64,000 nucleotides of DNA from Vicugna pacos (taxonomy: Eukaryota > Chordata > Mammalia > Artiodactyla > Camelidae), in contig NW_027328740.1 in the NCBI RefSeq assembly GCF_048564905.1, forward strand, positions 74,404,662 to 74,468,661, in the 5' to 3' direction. Below, piece by piece: positions 25,501 through 38,613 of this stretch (positions are counted from its first letter, which is position 1; each line of letters starts with the position of its first letter). The notes beneath the pieces are model-generated. The model ran no database searches and had not been told where the DNA came from. It was given only the letters and a program-made list of their open reading frames with translations. Position numbers and translations under genes: made by a program.

Positions 25501-26245
25501 GAACGAACGGCTCTCCACATGCTCAGTTCTGAGAGATAAGTGTGTGTGAAAGCCGTCCTTCACCTAGCTTGAAGGGAACACAAAGTTTCTTTTCAGTTGC
25601 CAACTCCACTCCATACATATATATGTGGAGGTACAAGCTCCAACTCGGTTTTACAGTGAAAACGGCAGGCACTTCAAACCGGCACTAGAAAAACAGACTG
25701 AGAAACCACAGTAAGGGTTTCTCCTGCAACCGGTTCCCTTTGTGCTGGATGAACGAACGTCTCTCCACATGCTCAGTTCTGAGAGATAAGTGTGTGTGAA
25801 AGCCGTCCTTCACCTAGCTTGAAGGGAACACAAAGTTTCTTTTCAGTTGCCAACTCCACTCCATACTTATATATGGGGAGGTACAAGCTCCAACTCGGTT
25901 TTACAGTGAAAACGGCAGGCACTTCAAACCGGCACTAGGAAACAGACTGAGAAACCAGAGTAAGGGTTTCTCCTGCAACCCGTTCCCTTTGTGCTGGATG
26001 AACGAACGTCTCTCCACATGCTCAGATCTGAGAGATAAGTGTGTGTGAAAGCCGTCCTTCACCTAGCTTGAAGGGAACACAAAGTTTCTTTTCAGTGGCC
26101 AACTACACTCCATACATATATATGGGGAGGTACAAGCTCCAACTCGGTTTTACAGTGAAAACGGCAGGCACTTCAAACCGGCACTAGGAAACAGACTGAG
26201 AAACCAGAGTAAGGGTTTCTCCTGCAACCCGTTCCCTTTGTGCTG
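22507..26245. repeat. 3,739-bp tandem duplication, copy B
   Basis: Direct neighbour of copy A. The monomer at the junction has the downstream T-type changes but GTGCTGGATG, as expected if the exchange point lay between phase 87 and about phase 166. The match ends before 26284, where ATATGTG replaces the ATAAGTG of copy A. A private change, TATGTGGAGG at 25625, distinguishes this copy, so it arose after the duplication. Confidence 0.88.
24662..26158. repeat. 499-bp dimer HOR, duplicated trio
   Basis: Dimers start at 24662, 25161 and 25660, exactly 3,739 bp after those at 20923, 21422 and 21921. The unusual TTCTGTATG variant sits in the middle dimer of both trios. Confidence 0.87.
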
Positions 26246-29200
26246 GATGAACGAACGTCTCTCCACATGCTCAGTTCTGAGAGATATGTGTGTGTGAAAG
26301 CCGTCCTTCACCTAGCTTGAAGGGAACACAAAGTTTCTTTTCAGTGGCCAACTCCACTCCATACATATATATGGGGAGGTACAAGCTCCAACTCGGTTTT
26401 ACAGTGAAAACGGCAGGCACTTCAAACCGGCACTAGGAAACAGACTGAGAAACCAGAGTAAGGGTTTCTCCTGCAACCCGTTCCCTTTGTGCTGGATGAA
26501 CGAACGTCTCTCCACATGCTCAGTTCTGAGAGATAAGTGTGTGTGAAAGCCGTCCTTCAACTAGCTTGAAGGGAACACAAAGTTTCTTTTCAGTTGCCAA
26601 CTCCACTCCATACATATATATGGGGAGGTACAAGCTCCAACTCGGTTTTACAGTGAAAACGGCAGGCACTTCAAACCGGCACTAGGAAACAGACAGAGAA
26701 ACCAGAGTAAGGGTTTCTCCTGCAACCCGTTCCCTTTGTGCTGGATGAACGAACGTCTCTCCACATGCTCAGTTCTGAGAGATAAGTGTGTGTGAAAGCC
26801 GTCCTTCACCTAGCTTGAAGGGAACACAAAGTTTCTTTTCAGTTGCCAACTCCACTCCATACATATATATGGGGAGGTACAAGCTCCAACTCGGTTTTAC
26901 AGTGAAAACGGCAGGCACTTCAAACCGGCACTAGGAAACAGCCTGAGAAACCAGAGTAAGGGTTTCTCCTGCAACCCGTTCCCTTTGTGCTGGATGAACG
27001 AACGTCTCTCCACATGCTCAGTTCTGAGAGATAAGTGTGTGTGAAAGCCGTCCTTCACCTAGCTTGAAGGGAACACAAAGTTTCTTTTCAGTTGCCAACT
27101 CCACTCCATACATATATATGGGGAGGTACAAGCTCCAACTCGGTTTTACAGTGAAAACGGCAGGCACTTCAAACCGGCACTAGGAAACCGACTGAGAATC
27201 CAGAGTAAGGGTTTCTCCTGCAACCCGTTCCCTTTGTGCTGGATGAACGAACGTCTCTCCACATGCTCAGTTCTGAGAGATAAGTGTGTGTGAAAGCCGT
27301 CCTTCACCTAGCTTGAAGGGAACACAAAGTTTCTTTTCAGTTGCCAACTCCACTCCATACATATATATGGGGAGGTACAAGCTCCAACTCGGTTTTACAG
27401 TGAAAACGGCAGGCACTTCAAACCGGCACTAGAAAAACAGACTGAGAAACCACAGTAAGGGTTTCTCCTGCAACCGGTTCCCTTTGTGCTGGATGAACGA
27501 ACGTCTCTCCACATGCTCAGTTCTGAGAGATAAGTGTGTGTGAAAGCCGTCCTTCACCTAGCTTGAAGGGAACACAAAGTTTCTTTTCAGTTGCCAACTC
27601 CACTCCATACATATATATGGGGAGGTACAAGCTCCAACTCGGTTTTACAGTGAAAACGGCAGGCACTTCAAACCGGCACTAGGAAACAGACTGAGAAACC
27701 AGAGTAAGGGTTTCTCCTGCAACCCGTTCCCTTTGTGCTGGATGAACGAACGTCTCTCCACATGCTCAGATCTGAGAGATAAGTGTGTGTGAAAGCCGTC
27801 CTTCACCTAGCTTGAAGGGAACACAAAGTTTCTTTTCAGTGGCCAACTCCACTCCATACATATATATGGGGATGTACAAGCTCCAACTCGGTTTTACAGT
27901 GAAAACGGCAGGCACTTCAAACCGGCACTAGGAAACAGACTGAGAAACCAGAGTAAGGGTTTCTCCTGCAACCCGTTCCCTTTGTGCTGGATGAACGAAC
28001 GTCTCTCCACATGCTCAGTTCTGAGAGATATGTGTGTGTGAAAGCCGTCCTTCACCTAGCTTGAAGGGAACACAAAGTTTCTTTTCAGTGGCCAACTCCA
28101 CTCCATACATATATATGGGGAGGTACAAGCTCCAACTCGGTTTTACAGTGAAAACGGCAGGCACTTCAAACCGGCACTAGGAAACAGACTGAGAAACCAG
28201 AGTAAGGGTTTCTCCTGCAACCCGTTCCCTTTGTGCTGGATGAACGAACGTCTCTCCACATGCTCAGTTCTGAGAGATAAGTGTGTGTGAAAGCCGTCCT
28301 TCAACTAGCTTGAAGGGAACACAAAGTTTCTTTTCAGTTGCCAACTCCACTCCATACATATATATGGGGAGGTACAAGCTCCAACTCGGTTTTACAGTGA
28401 AAACGGCAGGCACTTCAAACCGGCACTAGGAAACAGACAGAGAAACCAGAGTAAGGGTTTCTCCTGCAACCCGTTCCCTTTGTGCTGGATGAACGAACGT
28501 CTCTCCACATGCTCAGTTCTGAGAGATAAGTGTGTGTGAAAGCCGTCCTTCACCTAGCTTGAAGGGAACACAAAGTTTCTTTTCAGTTGCCAACTCCACT
28601 CCATACATATATATGGGGAGGTACAAGCTCCAACTCGGTTTTACAGTGAAAACGGCAGGCACTTCAAACCGGCACTAGGAAACAGACTGAGAAACCAGAG
28701 TAAGGGTTTCTCCTGCAACCCGTTCCCTTTGTGCTGGATGAACGAACGTCTCTCCACATGCTCAGTTCTGAGAGATAAGTGTGTGTGAAAGCCGTCCTTC
28801 ACCTAGCTTGAAGGGAACACAAAGTTTCTTTTCAGTTGCCAACTCCACTCCATACATATATATGGGGAGGTACAAGCTCCAACTCGGTTTTACAGTGAAA
28901 ACGGCAGGCACTTCAAACCGGCACTAGGAAACCGACTGAGAATCCAGAGTAAGGGTTTCTCCTGCAATCCGTTCCCTTTGTGCTGGATGAACGAACGTCT
29001 CTCCACATGCTCAGTTCTGAGAGATAAGTGTGTGTGAAAGCCGTCCTTCACCTAGCTTGAAGGGAACACAAAGTTTCTTTTCAGTGGCCAACACCACTCC
29101 ATACATATATATGGGGAGGTACAAGCTCCAACTCGGTTTTACAGTGAAAACGGCAGGCACTTCAAACCGGCACTAGGAAACAGACTGAGAAACCAGAGTA

Positions 29201-32200
29201 AGGGTTTCTCCTGCAACCCGTTCCCTTTGTGCTGGATGAACGAACGTCTCTCCACATGCTCAGTTCTGAGAGATAAGTGTGTGTGAAAGCCATCCTTCAC
29301 CTAGCTTGAAGGGAACACAAAGTTTCTTTTCAGTTGCCAACTCCACTCCATACATATATATGGGGAGGTACAAGCTCCAACTCGGTTTTACAGTGAAAAC
29401 GGCAGGCACTTCAAACCGGCACTAGAAAAACAGACTGAGAAACCACAGTAAGGGTTTCTCCTGCAACCCGTTCCCTTTGTGCTGGATGAACGAACGTCTC
29501 TCCACATGCTAAGTTCTGAGAGATAAGTGTGTGTGAAAGCCGTCCTTCACCTAGCTTGAAGGGAACACAAAGTTTCTTTTCAGTTGCCAACTCCACTCCA
29601 TACATATATATGGGGAGGTATAAGCTCCAACTCGGTTTTACAGTGAAAACGGCAGGCACTTCAAACCGGCACTAGGAAACAGACTGAGAAACCAGAGTAA
29701 GGGTTTCTCCTGCAACCCGTTCCCTTTGTGCTGGATGAACGAACGTCTCTCCACATGCTCAGATCTGAGAGATAAGTGTGTGTGAAAGCCGTCCTTCACC
29801 TAGCTTGAAGGGAACACAAAGTTTCTTTTCAGTGGCCAACTCCACTCCATACATATATATGGGGAGGTACAAGCTCCAACTCGGTTTTACAGTGAAAACG
29901 GCAGGCACTTCAAACCGGCACTAGGAAACAGACTGAGAAACTAGAGTAAGGGTTTCTCCTGCAACCCGTTCCCTTTGTGCTGGATGAACGAACGTCTCTC
30001 CACATGCTCAGTTCTGAGAGATATGTGTGTGTGAAAGCCGTCCTTCACCTAGCTTGAAGGGAACACAAAGTTTCTTTTCAGTGGCCAACTCCACTCCATA
30101 CATATATATGGGGAGGTACAAGCTCCAACTCGGTTTTACAGTGAAAACGGCAGGCACTTCAAACCGGCACTAGGAAACAGACTGAGAAACCAGAGTAAGG
30201 GTTTCTCCTGCAACCCGTTCCCTTTGTGCTGGATGAACGAACGTCTCTCCACATGCTCAGTTCTGAGAGATAAGTGTGTGTGAAAGCCGTCCTTCACCTA
30301 GCTTGAAGGGAACACAAAGTTTCTTTTCAGTTGCCAACTCCACTCCATACATATATATGGGGAGGTACAAGCTCCAACTCGGTTTTACAGTGAAAACGGC
30401 AGGCACTTCAAACCGGCACTAGGAAAACGACTGAGAATCCAGAGTAAGGGTTTCTCCTGCAATCCGTTCCCTTTGTGCTGGATGAACGAACGTCTCTCCA
30501 CATGCTCAGTTCTGAGAGATAAGTGTGTGTGAAAGCCGTCCTTCACCTAGCTTGAAGGGAACACAAAGTTTCTTTTCAGTGGCCAACACCACTCCATACA
30601 TATATATGGGGAGGTACAAGCTCCAACTCGGTTTTACAGTGAAAACGGCAGGCACTTCAAACCGGCACTAGGAAACAGACTGAGAAACCAGAGTAAGGGT
30701 TTCTCCTGCAACCCGTTCCCTTTGTGCTGGATGAACGAACGTCTCTCCACATGCTCAGTTCTGAGAGATAAGTGTGTGTGAAAGCCATCCTTCACCTAGC
30801 TTGAAGGGAACACAAAGTTTCTTTTCAGTTGCCAACTCCACTCCATACATATATATGGGGAGGTACAAGCTCCAACTCGGTTTTACAGTGAAAACGGCAG
30901 GCACTTCAAACCGGCACTAGAAAAACAGACTGAGAAACCACAGTAAGGGTTTCTCCTGCAACCCGTTCCCTTTGTGCTGGATGAACGAACGTCTCTCCAC
31001 ATGCTAAGTTCTGAGAGATAAGTGTGTGTGAAAGCCGTCCTTCACCTAGCTTGAAGGGAACACAAAGTTTCTTTTCAGTTGCCAACTCCACTCCATACAT
31101 ATATATGGGGAGGTATAAGCTCCAACTCGGTTTTACAGTGAAAACGGCAGGCACTTCAAACCGGCACTAGGAAACAGACTGAGAAACCAGAGTAAGGGTT
31201 TCTCCTGCAACCCGTTCCCTTTGTGCTGGATGAACGAACGTCTCTCCACATGCTCAGATCTGAGAGATAAGTGTGTGTGAAAGCCGTCCTTCACCTAGCT
31301 TGAAGGGAACACAAAGTTTCTTTTCAGTGGCCAACTCCACTCCATACATATATATGGGGAGGTACAAGCTCCAACTCGGTTTTACAGTGAAAACGGCAGG
31401 CACTTCAAACCGGCACTAGGAAACAGACTGAGAAACTAGAGTAAGGGTTTCTCCTGCAACCCGTTCCCTTTGTGCTGGATGAACGAACGTCTCTCCACAT
31501 GCTCAGTTCTGAGAGATATGTGTGTGTGAAAGCCGTCCTTCACCTAGCTTGAAGGGAACACAAAGTTTCTTTTCAGTGGCCAACTCCACTCCATACATAT
31601 ATATGGGGAGGTACAAGCTCCAACTCGGTTTTACAGTGAAAACGGCAGGCACTTCAAACCGGCACTAGGAAACAGACTGAGAAACCAGAGTAAGGGTTTC
31701 TCCTGCAACCCGTTCCCTTTGTGCTGGATGAACGAACGTCTCTCCACATGCTCAGTTCTGAGAGATAAGTGTGTGTGAAAGCCGTCCTTCAACTAGCTTG
31801 AAGGGAACACAAAGTTTCTTTTCAGTTGCCAACTCCACTCCATACATATATATGGGGAGGTACAAGCTCCAACTCGGTTTTACAGTGAAAACGGCAGGCA
31901 CTTCAAACCGGCACTAGGAAACAGACAGAGAAACCAGAGTAAGGGTTTCTCCTGCAACCCGTTCCCTTTGTGCTGGATGAACGAACGTCTCTCCACATGC
32001 TCAGTTCTGAGAGATAAGTGTGTGTGAAAGCCGTCCTTCACCTAGCTTGAAGGGAACACAAAGTTTCTTTTCAGTTGCCAACTCCACTCCATACATATAT
32101 ATGGGGAGGTACAAGCTCCAACTCGGTTTTACAGTGAAAACGGCAGGCACTTCAAACCGGCACTAGGAAACAGACTGAGAAACCAGAGTAAGGGTTTCTC

Positions 32201-35200
32201 CTGCAACCCGTTCCCTTTGTGCTGGATGAACGAACGTCTCTCCACATGCTCAGTTCTGAGAGATAAGTGTGTGTGAAAGCCGTCCTTCACCTAGCTTGAA
32301 GGGAACACAAAGTTTCTTTTCAGTTGCCAACTCCACTCCATACATATATATGGGGAGGTACAAGCTCCAACTCGGTTTTACAGTGAAAACGGCAGGCACT
32401 TCAAACCGGCACTAGGAAACCGACTGAGAATCCAGAGTAAGGGTTTCTCCTGCAACCCGTTCCCTTTGTGCTGGATGAACGAACGTCTCTCCACATGCTC
32501 AGTTCTGAGAGATAAGTGTGTGTGAAAGCCGTCCTTCACCTAGCTTGAAGGGAACACAAAGTTTCTTTTCAGTTGCCAACTCCACTCCATACATATATAT
32601 GGGGAGGTACAAGCTCCAACTCGGTTTTACAGTGAAAACGGCAGGCACTTCAAACCGGCACTAGAAAAACAGACTGAGAAACCACAGTAAGGGTTTCTCC
32701 TGCAACCGGTTCCCTTTGTGCTGGATGAACGAACGTCTCTCCACATGCTCAGTTCTGAGAGATAAGTGTGTGTGAAAGCCGTCCTTCACCTAGCTTGAAG
32801 GGAACACAAAGTTTCTTTTCAGTTGCCAACTCCACTCCATACTTATATATGGGGAGGTACAAGCTCCAACTCGGTTTTACAGTGAAAACGGCAGGCACTT
32901 CAAACCGGCACTAGGAAACAGACTGAGAAACCAGAGTAAGGGTTTCTCCTGCAACCCGTTCCCTTTGTGCTGGATGAACGAACGTCTCTCCACATGCTCA
33001 GATCTGAGAGATAAGTGTGTGTGAAAGCCGTCCTTCACCTAGCTTGAAGGGAACACAAAGTTTCTTTTCAGTGGCCAACTCCACTCCATACATATATATG
33101 GGGAGGTACAAGCTCCAACTCGGTTTTACAGTGAAAACGGCAGGCACTTCAAACCGGCACTAGGAAACAGACTGAGAAACCAGAGTAAGGGTTTCTCCTG
33201 CAACCCGTTCCCTTTGTGCTGGATGAACGAACGTCTCTCCACATGCTCAGTTCTGAGAGATATGTGTGTGTGAAAGCCGTCCTTCACCTAGCTTGAAGGG
33301 AACACAAAGTTTCTTTTCAGTGGCCAACTCCACTCCATACATATATATGGGGAGGTACAAGCTCCAACTCGGTTTTACAGTGAAAACGGCAGGCACTTCA
33401 AACCGGCACTAGGAAACAGACTGAGAAACCAGAGTAAGGGTTTCTCCTGCAACCCGTTCCCTTTGTGCTGGATGAACGAACGTCTCTCCACATGCTCAGT
33501 TCTGAGAGATAAGTGTGTGTGAAAGCCGTCCTTCACCTAGCTTGAAGGGAACACAAAGTTTCTTTTCAGTTGCCAACTCCACTCCATACATATATATGGG
33601 GAGGTACAAGCTCCAACTCGGTTTTACAGTGAAAACGGCAGGCACTTCAAACCGGCACTAGGAAACCGACTGAGAATCCAGAGTAAGGGTTTCTCCTGCA
33701 ACCCGTTCCCTTTGTGCTGGATGAACGAACGTCTCTCCACATGCTCAGTTCTGAGAGATAAGTGTGTGTGAAAGCCGTCCTTCACCTAGCTTGAAGGGAA
33801 CACAAAGTTTCTTTTCAGTTGCCAACTCCACTCCATACATATATATGGGGAGGTACAAGCTCCAACTCGGTTTTACAGTGAAAACGGCAGGCACTTCAAA
33901 CCGGCACTAGAAAAACAGACTGAGAAACCACAGTAAGGGTTTCTCCTGCAACCGGTTCCCTTTGTGCTGGATGAACGAACGTCTCTCCACATGCTCAGTT
34001 CTGAGAGATAAGTGTGTGTGAAAGCCGTCCTTCACCTAGCTTGAAGGGAACACAAAGTTTCTTTTCAGTTGCCAACTCCACTCCATACTTATATATGGGG
34101 AGGTACAAGCTCCAACTCGGTTTTACAGTGAAAACGGCAGGCACTTCAAACCGGCACTAGGAAACAGACTGAGAAACCAGAGTAAGGGTTTCTCCTGCAA
34201 CCCGTTCCCTTTGTGCTGGATGAACGAACGTCTCTCCACATGCTCAGATCTGAGAGATAAGTGTGTGTGAAAGCCGTCCTTCACCTAGCTTGAAGGGAAC
34301 ACAAAGTTTCTTTTCAGTGGCCAACTCCACTCCATACATATATATGGGGAGGTACAAGCTCCAACTCGGTTTTACAGTGAAAACGGCAGGCACTTCAAAC
34401 CGGCACTAGGAAACAGACTGAGAAACCAGAGTAAGGGTTTCTCCTGCAACCCGTTCCCTTTGTGCTGGATAAACGAACGTCTCTCCACATGCTCAGTTCT
34501 GAGAGATATGTGTGTGTGAAAGCCGTCCTTCACCTAGCTTGAAGGGAACACAAAGTTTCTTTTCAGTGGCCAACTCCACTCCATACATATATATGGGGAG
34601 GTACAAGCTCCAACTCGGTTTTACAGTGAAAACGGCAGGCACTTCAAACCGGCACTAGGAAACAGACTGAGAAACCAGAGTAAGGGTTTCTCCTGCAACC
34701 CGTTCCCTTTGTGCTGGATGAACGAACGTCTCTCCACATACTCAGTTCTGAGAGATAAGTGTGTGTGAAAGCCGTCCTTCAACTAGCTTGAAGGGAACAC
34801 AAAGTTTCTTTTCAGTTGCCAACTCCACTCCATACATATATATGGGGAGGTACAAGCTCCAACTCGGTTTTACAGTGAAAACGGCAGGCACTTCAAACCG
34901 GCACTAGGAAACAGACAGAGAAACCAGAGTAAGGGTTTCTCCTGCAACCCGTTCCCTTTGTGCTGGATGAACGAACGTCTCTCCACATGCTCAGTTCTGA
35001 GAGATAAGTGTGTGTGAAAGCCGTCCTTCACCTAGCTTGAAGGGAACACAAAGTTTCTTTTCAGTTGCCAACTCCACTCCATACATATATATGGGGAGGT
35101 ACAAGCTCCAACTCGGTTTTACAGTGAAAACGGCAGGCACTTCAAACCGGCACTAGGAAACAGACTGAGAAACCAGAGTAAGGGTTTCTCCTGAAACCCG

Positions 35201-35376
35201 TTCCCTTTGTGCTGGATGAACGAACGTCTCTCCACATGCTCAGTTCTGAGAGATAAGTGTGTGTGAAAGCCGTCCTTCACCTAGCTTGAAGGGAACACAA
35301 AGTTTCTTTTCAGTTGCCAACTCCACTCCATACATATATATGGGGAGGTACAAGCTCCAACTCGGTTTTACAGTGA
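25660..35376. repeat. HOR block of [250-bp][AGATCT][ATATGTG] modules
   Basis: Units start with a 250-bp monomer at 25660, 27404, 29397, 30892, 32636 and 33882 (spacings 1,744, 1,993, 1,495, 1,744 and 1,246 bp: 7, 8, 6, 7 and 5 monomers). Each is followed by a monomer with CTCAGATCTGAG, and from 27404 on by one with AGATATGTGTG (28028, 30021, 31516, 33260, 34506). Other shared markers: GACAGAG at 26692, 28436, 31924 and 34914; CAATCCG near 28966 and 30461 (+1,495); AACACCACTCC near 29090 and 30585. No T-type monomer occurs here. The right edge is approximate. Confidence 0.86.
34243..34254. repeat. Perfect palindrome CTCAGATCTGAG
   Basis: A T-to-A change at phase 117 turns the common near-palindrome into a perfect 12-bp palindrome with a BglII-type AGATCT core. 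I count 13 occurrences, with GATC at 17301, 19543, 22286, 23282, 26025, 27769, 29762, 31257, 33001, 34247, 37733, 37982 and 63629. The spread follows HOR copying. Confidence 0.85.
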
Positions 35377-37119
35377 AAACGGCAGGCACTTCAAACCGGC
35401 ACTAGGAAACACACTGAGAAACCAGAGAAAGGGTTTCTCCTGCAACCCGTTCCCTTTGTGCTGGATGAACGAACGTCTCCCCACATGCTCAGTTCTGAGA
35501 GATAAGTGTGTGTGAAAGCCGTCCTTCACCTAGCTTGAAGGGAACACAAAGTTTCTTTTCAGTTGCCAACTCCACTCCATACATATATATGGTGAGGTAC
35601 AAGCTCCAACTCGGTTTTACAGTGAAAACGGCAGGCACTTCCAACCCGCACTAGGAAACAGACTGAGAAACCAGAGTAAGGGTTTCTCCTGCAACCCGTT
35701 CCCTTTGTGCTGGATGAACGAACGTCTCTCCACATGCTCAGTTCTGAGAGATAAGTGTGTGTGAAAGCCGTCCTTCACCTAGCTTGAAGGGCACACAAAG
35801 TTTCTTTTCTGTGGCCAACTCCACTCCATACATATATATGGGGTGGTACAAGCTCCAACTCGGTTTTACAGTGAAAACGGCAGGCACTTCAAACCGGCAC
35901 TAGGAAACAGACTGAGAAACCAGAGTAAGGGTTTCTCCTGCAACCCGTTCCCTTTGTGCTGGATGAACGAACGTCTCTCCACATGCTCAGTTCTGAGAGA
36001 TAAGTGTGTGTGAAAGCCGTCCTTCACCTAGCTTGAAGGGAACACAAAGTTTCTTTTCAGTAGCCAACTCCACTCCATACATATATATGGGGAGGTACAA
36101 GCTCCAACTCGGTTTTACAGTGAAAACGGCAGGCACTTCAAACCGGCACTAGGAAACAGACTGAGAAACCAGAGTAAGGGTTTCTCCTGCAACCCGTTCC
36201 CTTTGTGCTGGATGAACGAACGTCTCTCCACATGCTCAGTTCTGAGAGATAAGTGTGTGTGAAAGCCGTCCTTCACCTAGCTTGAAGGGAACACAAAGTT
36301 TCTTTTCAGTGGCCAACTCCACTCCATACATATATATGGGGAGGTACAAGCTCCAACTCGGTTTTACAGTGAAAACGGCAGGCACTTCAAACCGGCACTA
36401 GGAAACAGACTGAGAAACCAGAGTAAGGGTTTCTCCTGCAACCCGTTCCCTTTGTGCTGGATGAACGAACGGCTCTCCACATGCTCAGTTCTTAGAGATA
36501 AGTGTGTGTGAAAGCCGTCCTTCACCTAGCTTGAAGGGAACACAAAGTTTCTTTTCAGTGGCCAACTCCACTCCATACATATATATGGGGAGGTACAAGC
36601 TCCAACTCGGTTTTACAGTGAAAACGGCAGGCACTTCAAACCGGCACTAGGAAACAGACTGAGAAACCAGAGTAAGGGTTTCTCCTGCAACCCGTTCCCT
36701 TTGTGCTGGATGAACGAACGTCTCTCCACATGCTCAGTTCTGAGAGATAAGTGTGTGTGAAAGCCGTCCTTCAACTAGCTTGAAGGGAACACAAAGTTTC
36801 TTTTCAGTTGCCAACTCCACTCCATACATATATATGGGGAGGTACAAGCTCCAACTCGGTTTTACAGTGAAAACGGCAGGCACTTCAAACCGGCACTAGG
36901 AAACAGCCTGAGAAACCAGAGAAAGGGTTTCTCCTGCAACCCGTTCCCTTTGTGCTGGATGAACGAACGTCTCTCCACATGCTCAGTTCTGAGAGATAAG
37001 TGTGTGTGAAAGCCGTCCTTCACCTAGCTTGAAGGGAACACAAAGTTTCTTTTCAGTTGCCAACTCCACTCCATACATATATATGGGGAGGTACAAGCTC
37101 CAACTCGGTTTTACAGTGA
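35377..37119. repeat. Heterogeneous satellite block without clear HOR
   Basis: 249-bp monomers with mixed markers: CTCCCCAC near 35478, CCAACCCGCAC near 35643, a TTTTCTGTGGCC monomer with GGGGTGG near 35842, GTAGCC near 36060, and GGCTCTCC..TTCTTAGAG near 36470-36491 (as near 7567 and 55888). It separates the 250-bp domain from the 13/14-mer domain. Confidence 0.75.
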
Positions 37120-38364
37120 AAACGGCAGGCACTTCAAACCGGCACTAGGAAACCGACTGAGAATCCAGAGTAAGGGTTTCTCCTGCAACCCGTTCCCTTT
37201 GTGCTGGATGAACGAACGTCTCTCCACATGCTCAGTTCTGAGAGATAAGTGTGTGTGAAAGCCGTCCTTCACCTAGCTTGAAGGGAACACAAAGTTTCTT
37301 TTCAGTGGCCAACTCCACTCCATACATATATACGGGGAGGTACAAGCTCCAACTCGGTTTTACAGTGAAAACGGCAGGCACTTCAAACCGGCACTAGGAA
37401 ACCGACTGAGAAACCAGAGTAAGGGTTTCTCCTGCAACCTGTTCCTTTTGTGCTGGATGAACGAACGTCTCTCAACATGCTCATGTCTGAGAGATAAGTG
37501 TCTGTGAAAGCCGTCCTTCACCTAGCTTGAAGGGAACACAAAATTTCTTTTCAGTTGCCAACTCCACTCCATACATATATATGGGGAGGTACAAGCTCCA
37601 ACTCGGTTTTACAGTAAAAACGGCAGGCACTTCAAACCGGCGCTAGGAAACAGACTGAGAAACCAGAGTAAGGGTTTCTCCTGCAACCCGTTCCCTTTGT
37701 GCTGGATGAACGAATGTCTTTCCACATGCTCAGATCTGAGAGATAAGTGTGTGTGAAAGCCGTCCTTCACCTAGCTTGAAGGGAACACAAAATTTCTTTT
37801 CAGTTGCCAACTCCACTCCATACATATATATGGGGAGGTACAAGCTCCAACTCGGTTTTACAGTGAAAACGGCAGGCACTTCAAACCGGCGCTAGGAAAC
37901 AGACTGAGAAACGAGAGTAAGGGTTTCTCCTGCAACCCGTTCCCTTTGTGCTGGATGAACGAACGTCTTTCCACATGCTCAGATCTGAGAGATAAGTGTG
38001 TGTGAAAGCCGTCCTTCACCTAGCTTGAAGGGAACACAAAGTTTCTTTTCAGTGGCCAACTCCACTCCATACATATATATGGGGAGGTACAAGCTCCAAC
38101 TCGGTTTTACAGTGAAAACGGCAGGCACTTCAAACCGGCACTAGGGAACAGACTGAGAAACCAGAGAAAGGGTTTCTCCTGCAACCCGTTCCCTTTGTGC
38201 TGGATGAACGAACGTCTCTCCACATGCTCAGTTCTGAGAGATAAGTGTGTGTGAAAGCCGTCCTTCACCTAGCTTGAAGGGAACACAAAGTTTCTTTTCA
38301 GTGGCCAACTCCACTCCATACATATATATGGGGAGGTACAAGCTCCAACTCGGTTTTACAGTGA
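37120..38364. repeat. Diverged satellite island
   Basis: Five monomers carry changes rare or absent elsewhere: TATACGGGG (about 37329), CAACCTGTTCCTTTTG, CTCAACATG, CTCATGTCTGAG and GTCTGTG (37436-37506), ACAAAATTTC (about 37540 and 37790), CAGTAAAAAC (37616), CGGCGCTAGG (about 37641 and 37891), CGAATGTC (about 37715), GTCTTTCC (both neighbours), ACGAGAG (about 37912) and CTAGGGAAC (about 38142). Shared changes between adjacent monomers 37618 and 37867 show single-monomer duplication. Confidence 0.85.
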
Positions 38365-38613
38365 AAACGGCAGGCACTTCAAACCGGCACTAGGAAACAG
38401 ACTGAGAAACCAGAGTAAGGGTTTCTCCTGCAACCCGTTCCCTTTGTGCTGGATGAACGAACGTCTCTCCACATGCTCAGTTCTGAGAGATAAGTGTGTG
38501 TGAAAGCCGTCCTTCACCTAGCTTGAAGGGAACACAAAGTTTCTTTTCAGTTGCCAACTCCACTCCATACATATATATGGGTAGGTACAAGCTCCAACTC
38601 GGTTTTACAGTGA

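Noticed and set aside
29411-29659. Minus-strand open frame of 82 codons, with similar 66-78-codon frames every few kb
   Set aside because: The repeat is exactly 83 codons, so open frames recur at the same phases. These appear where one substitution removes a stop (for example CTCAG to CTAAG) and end within about one monomer. There is no domain, no conserved start context and no sign of protein-level constraint.
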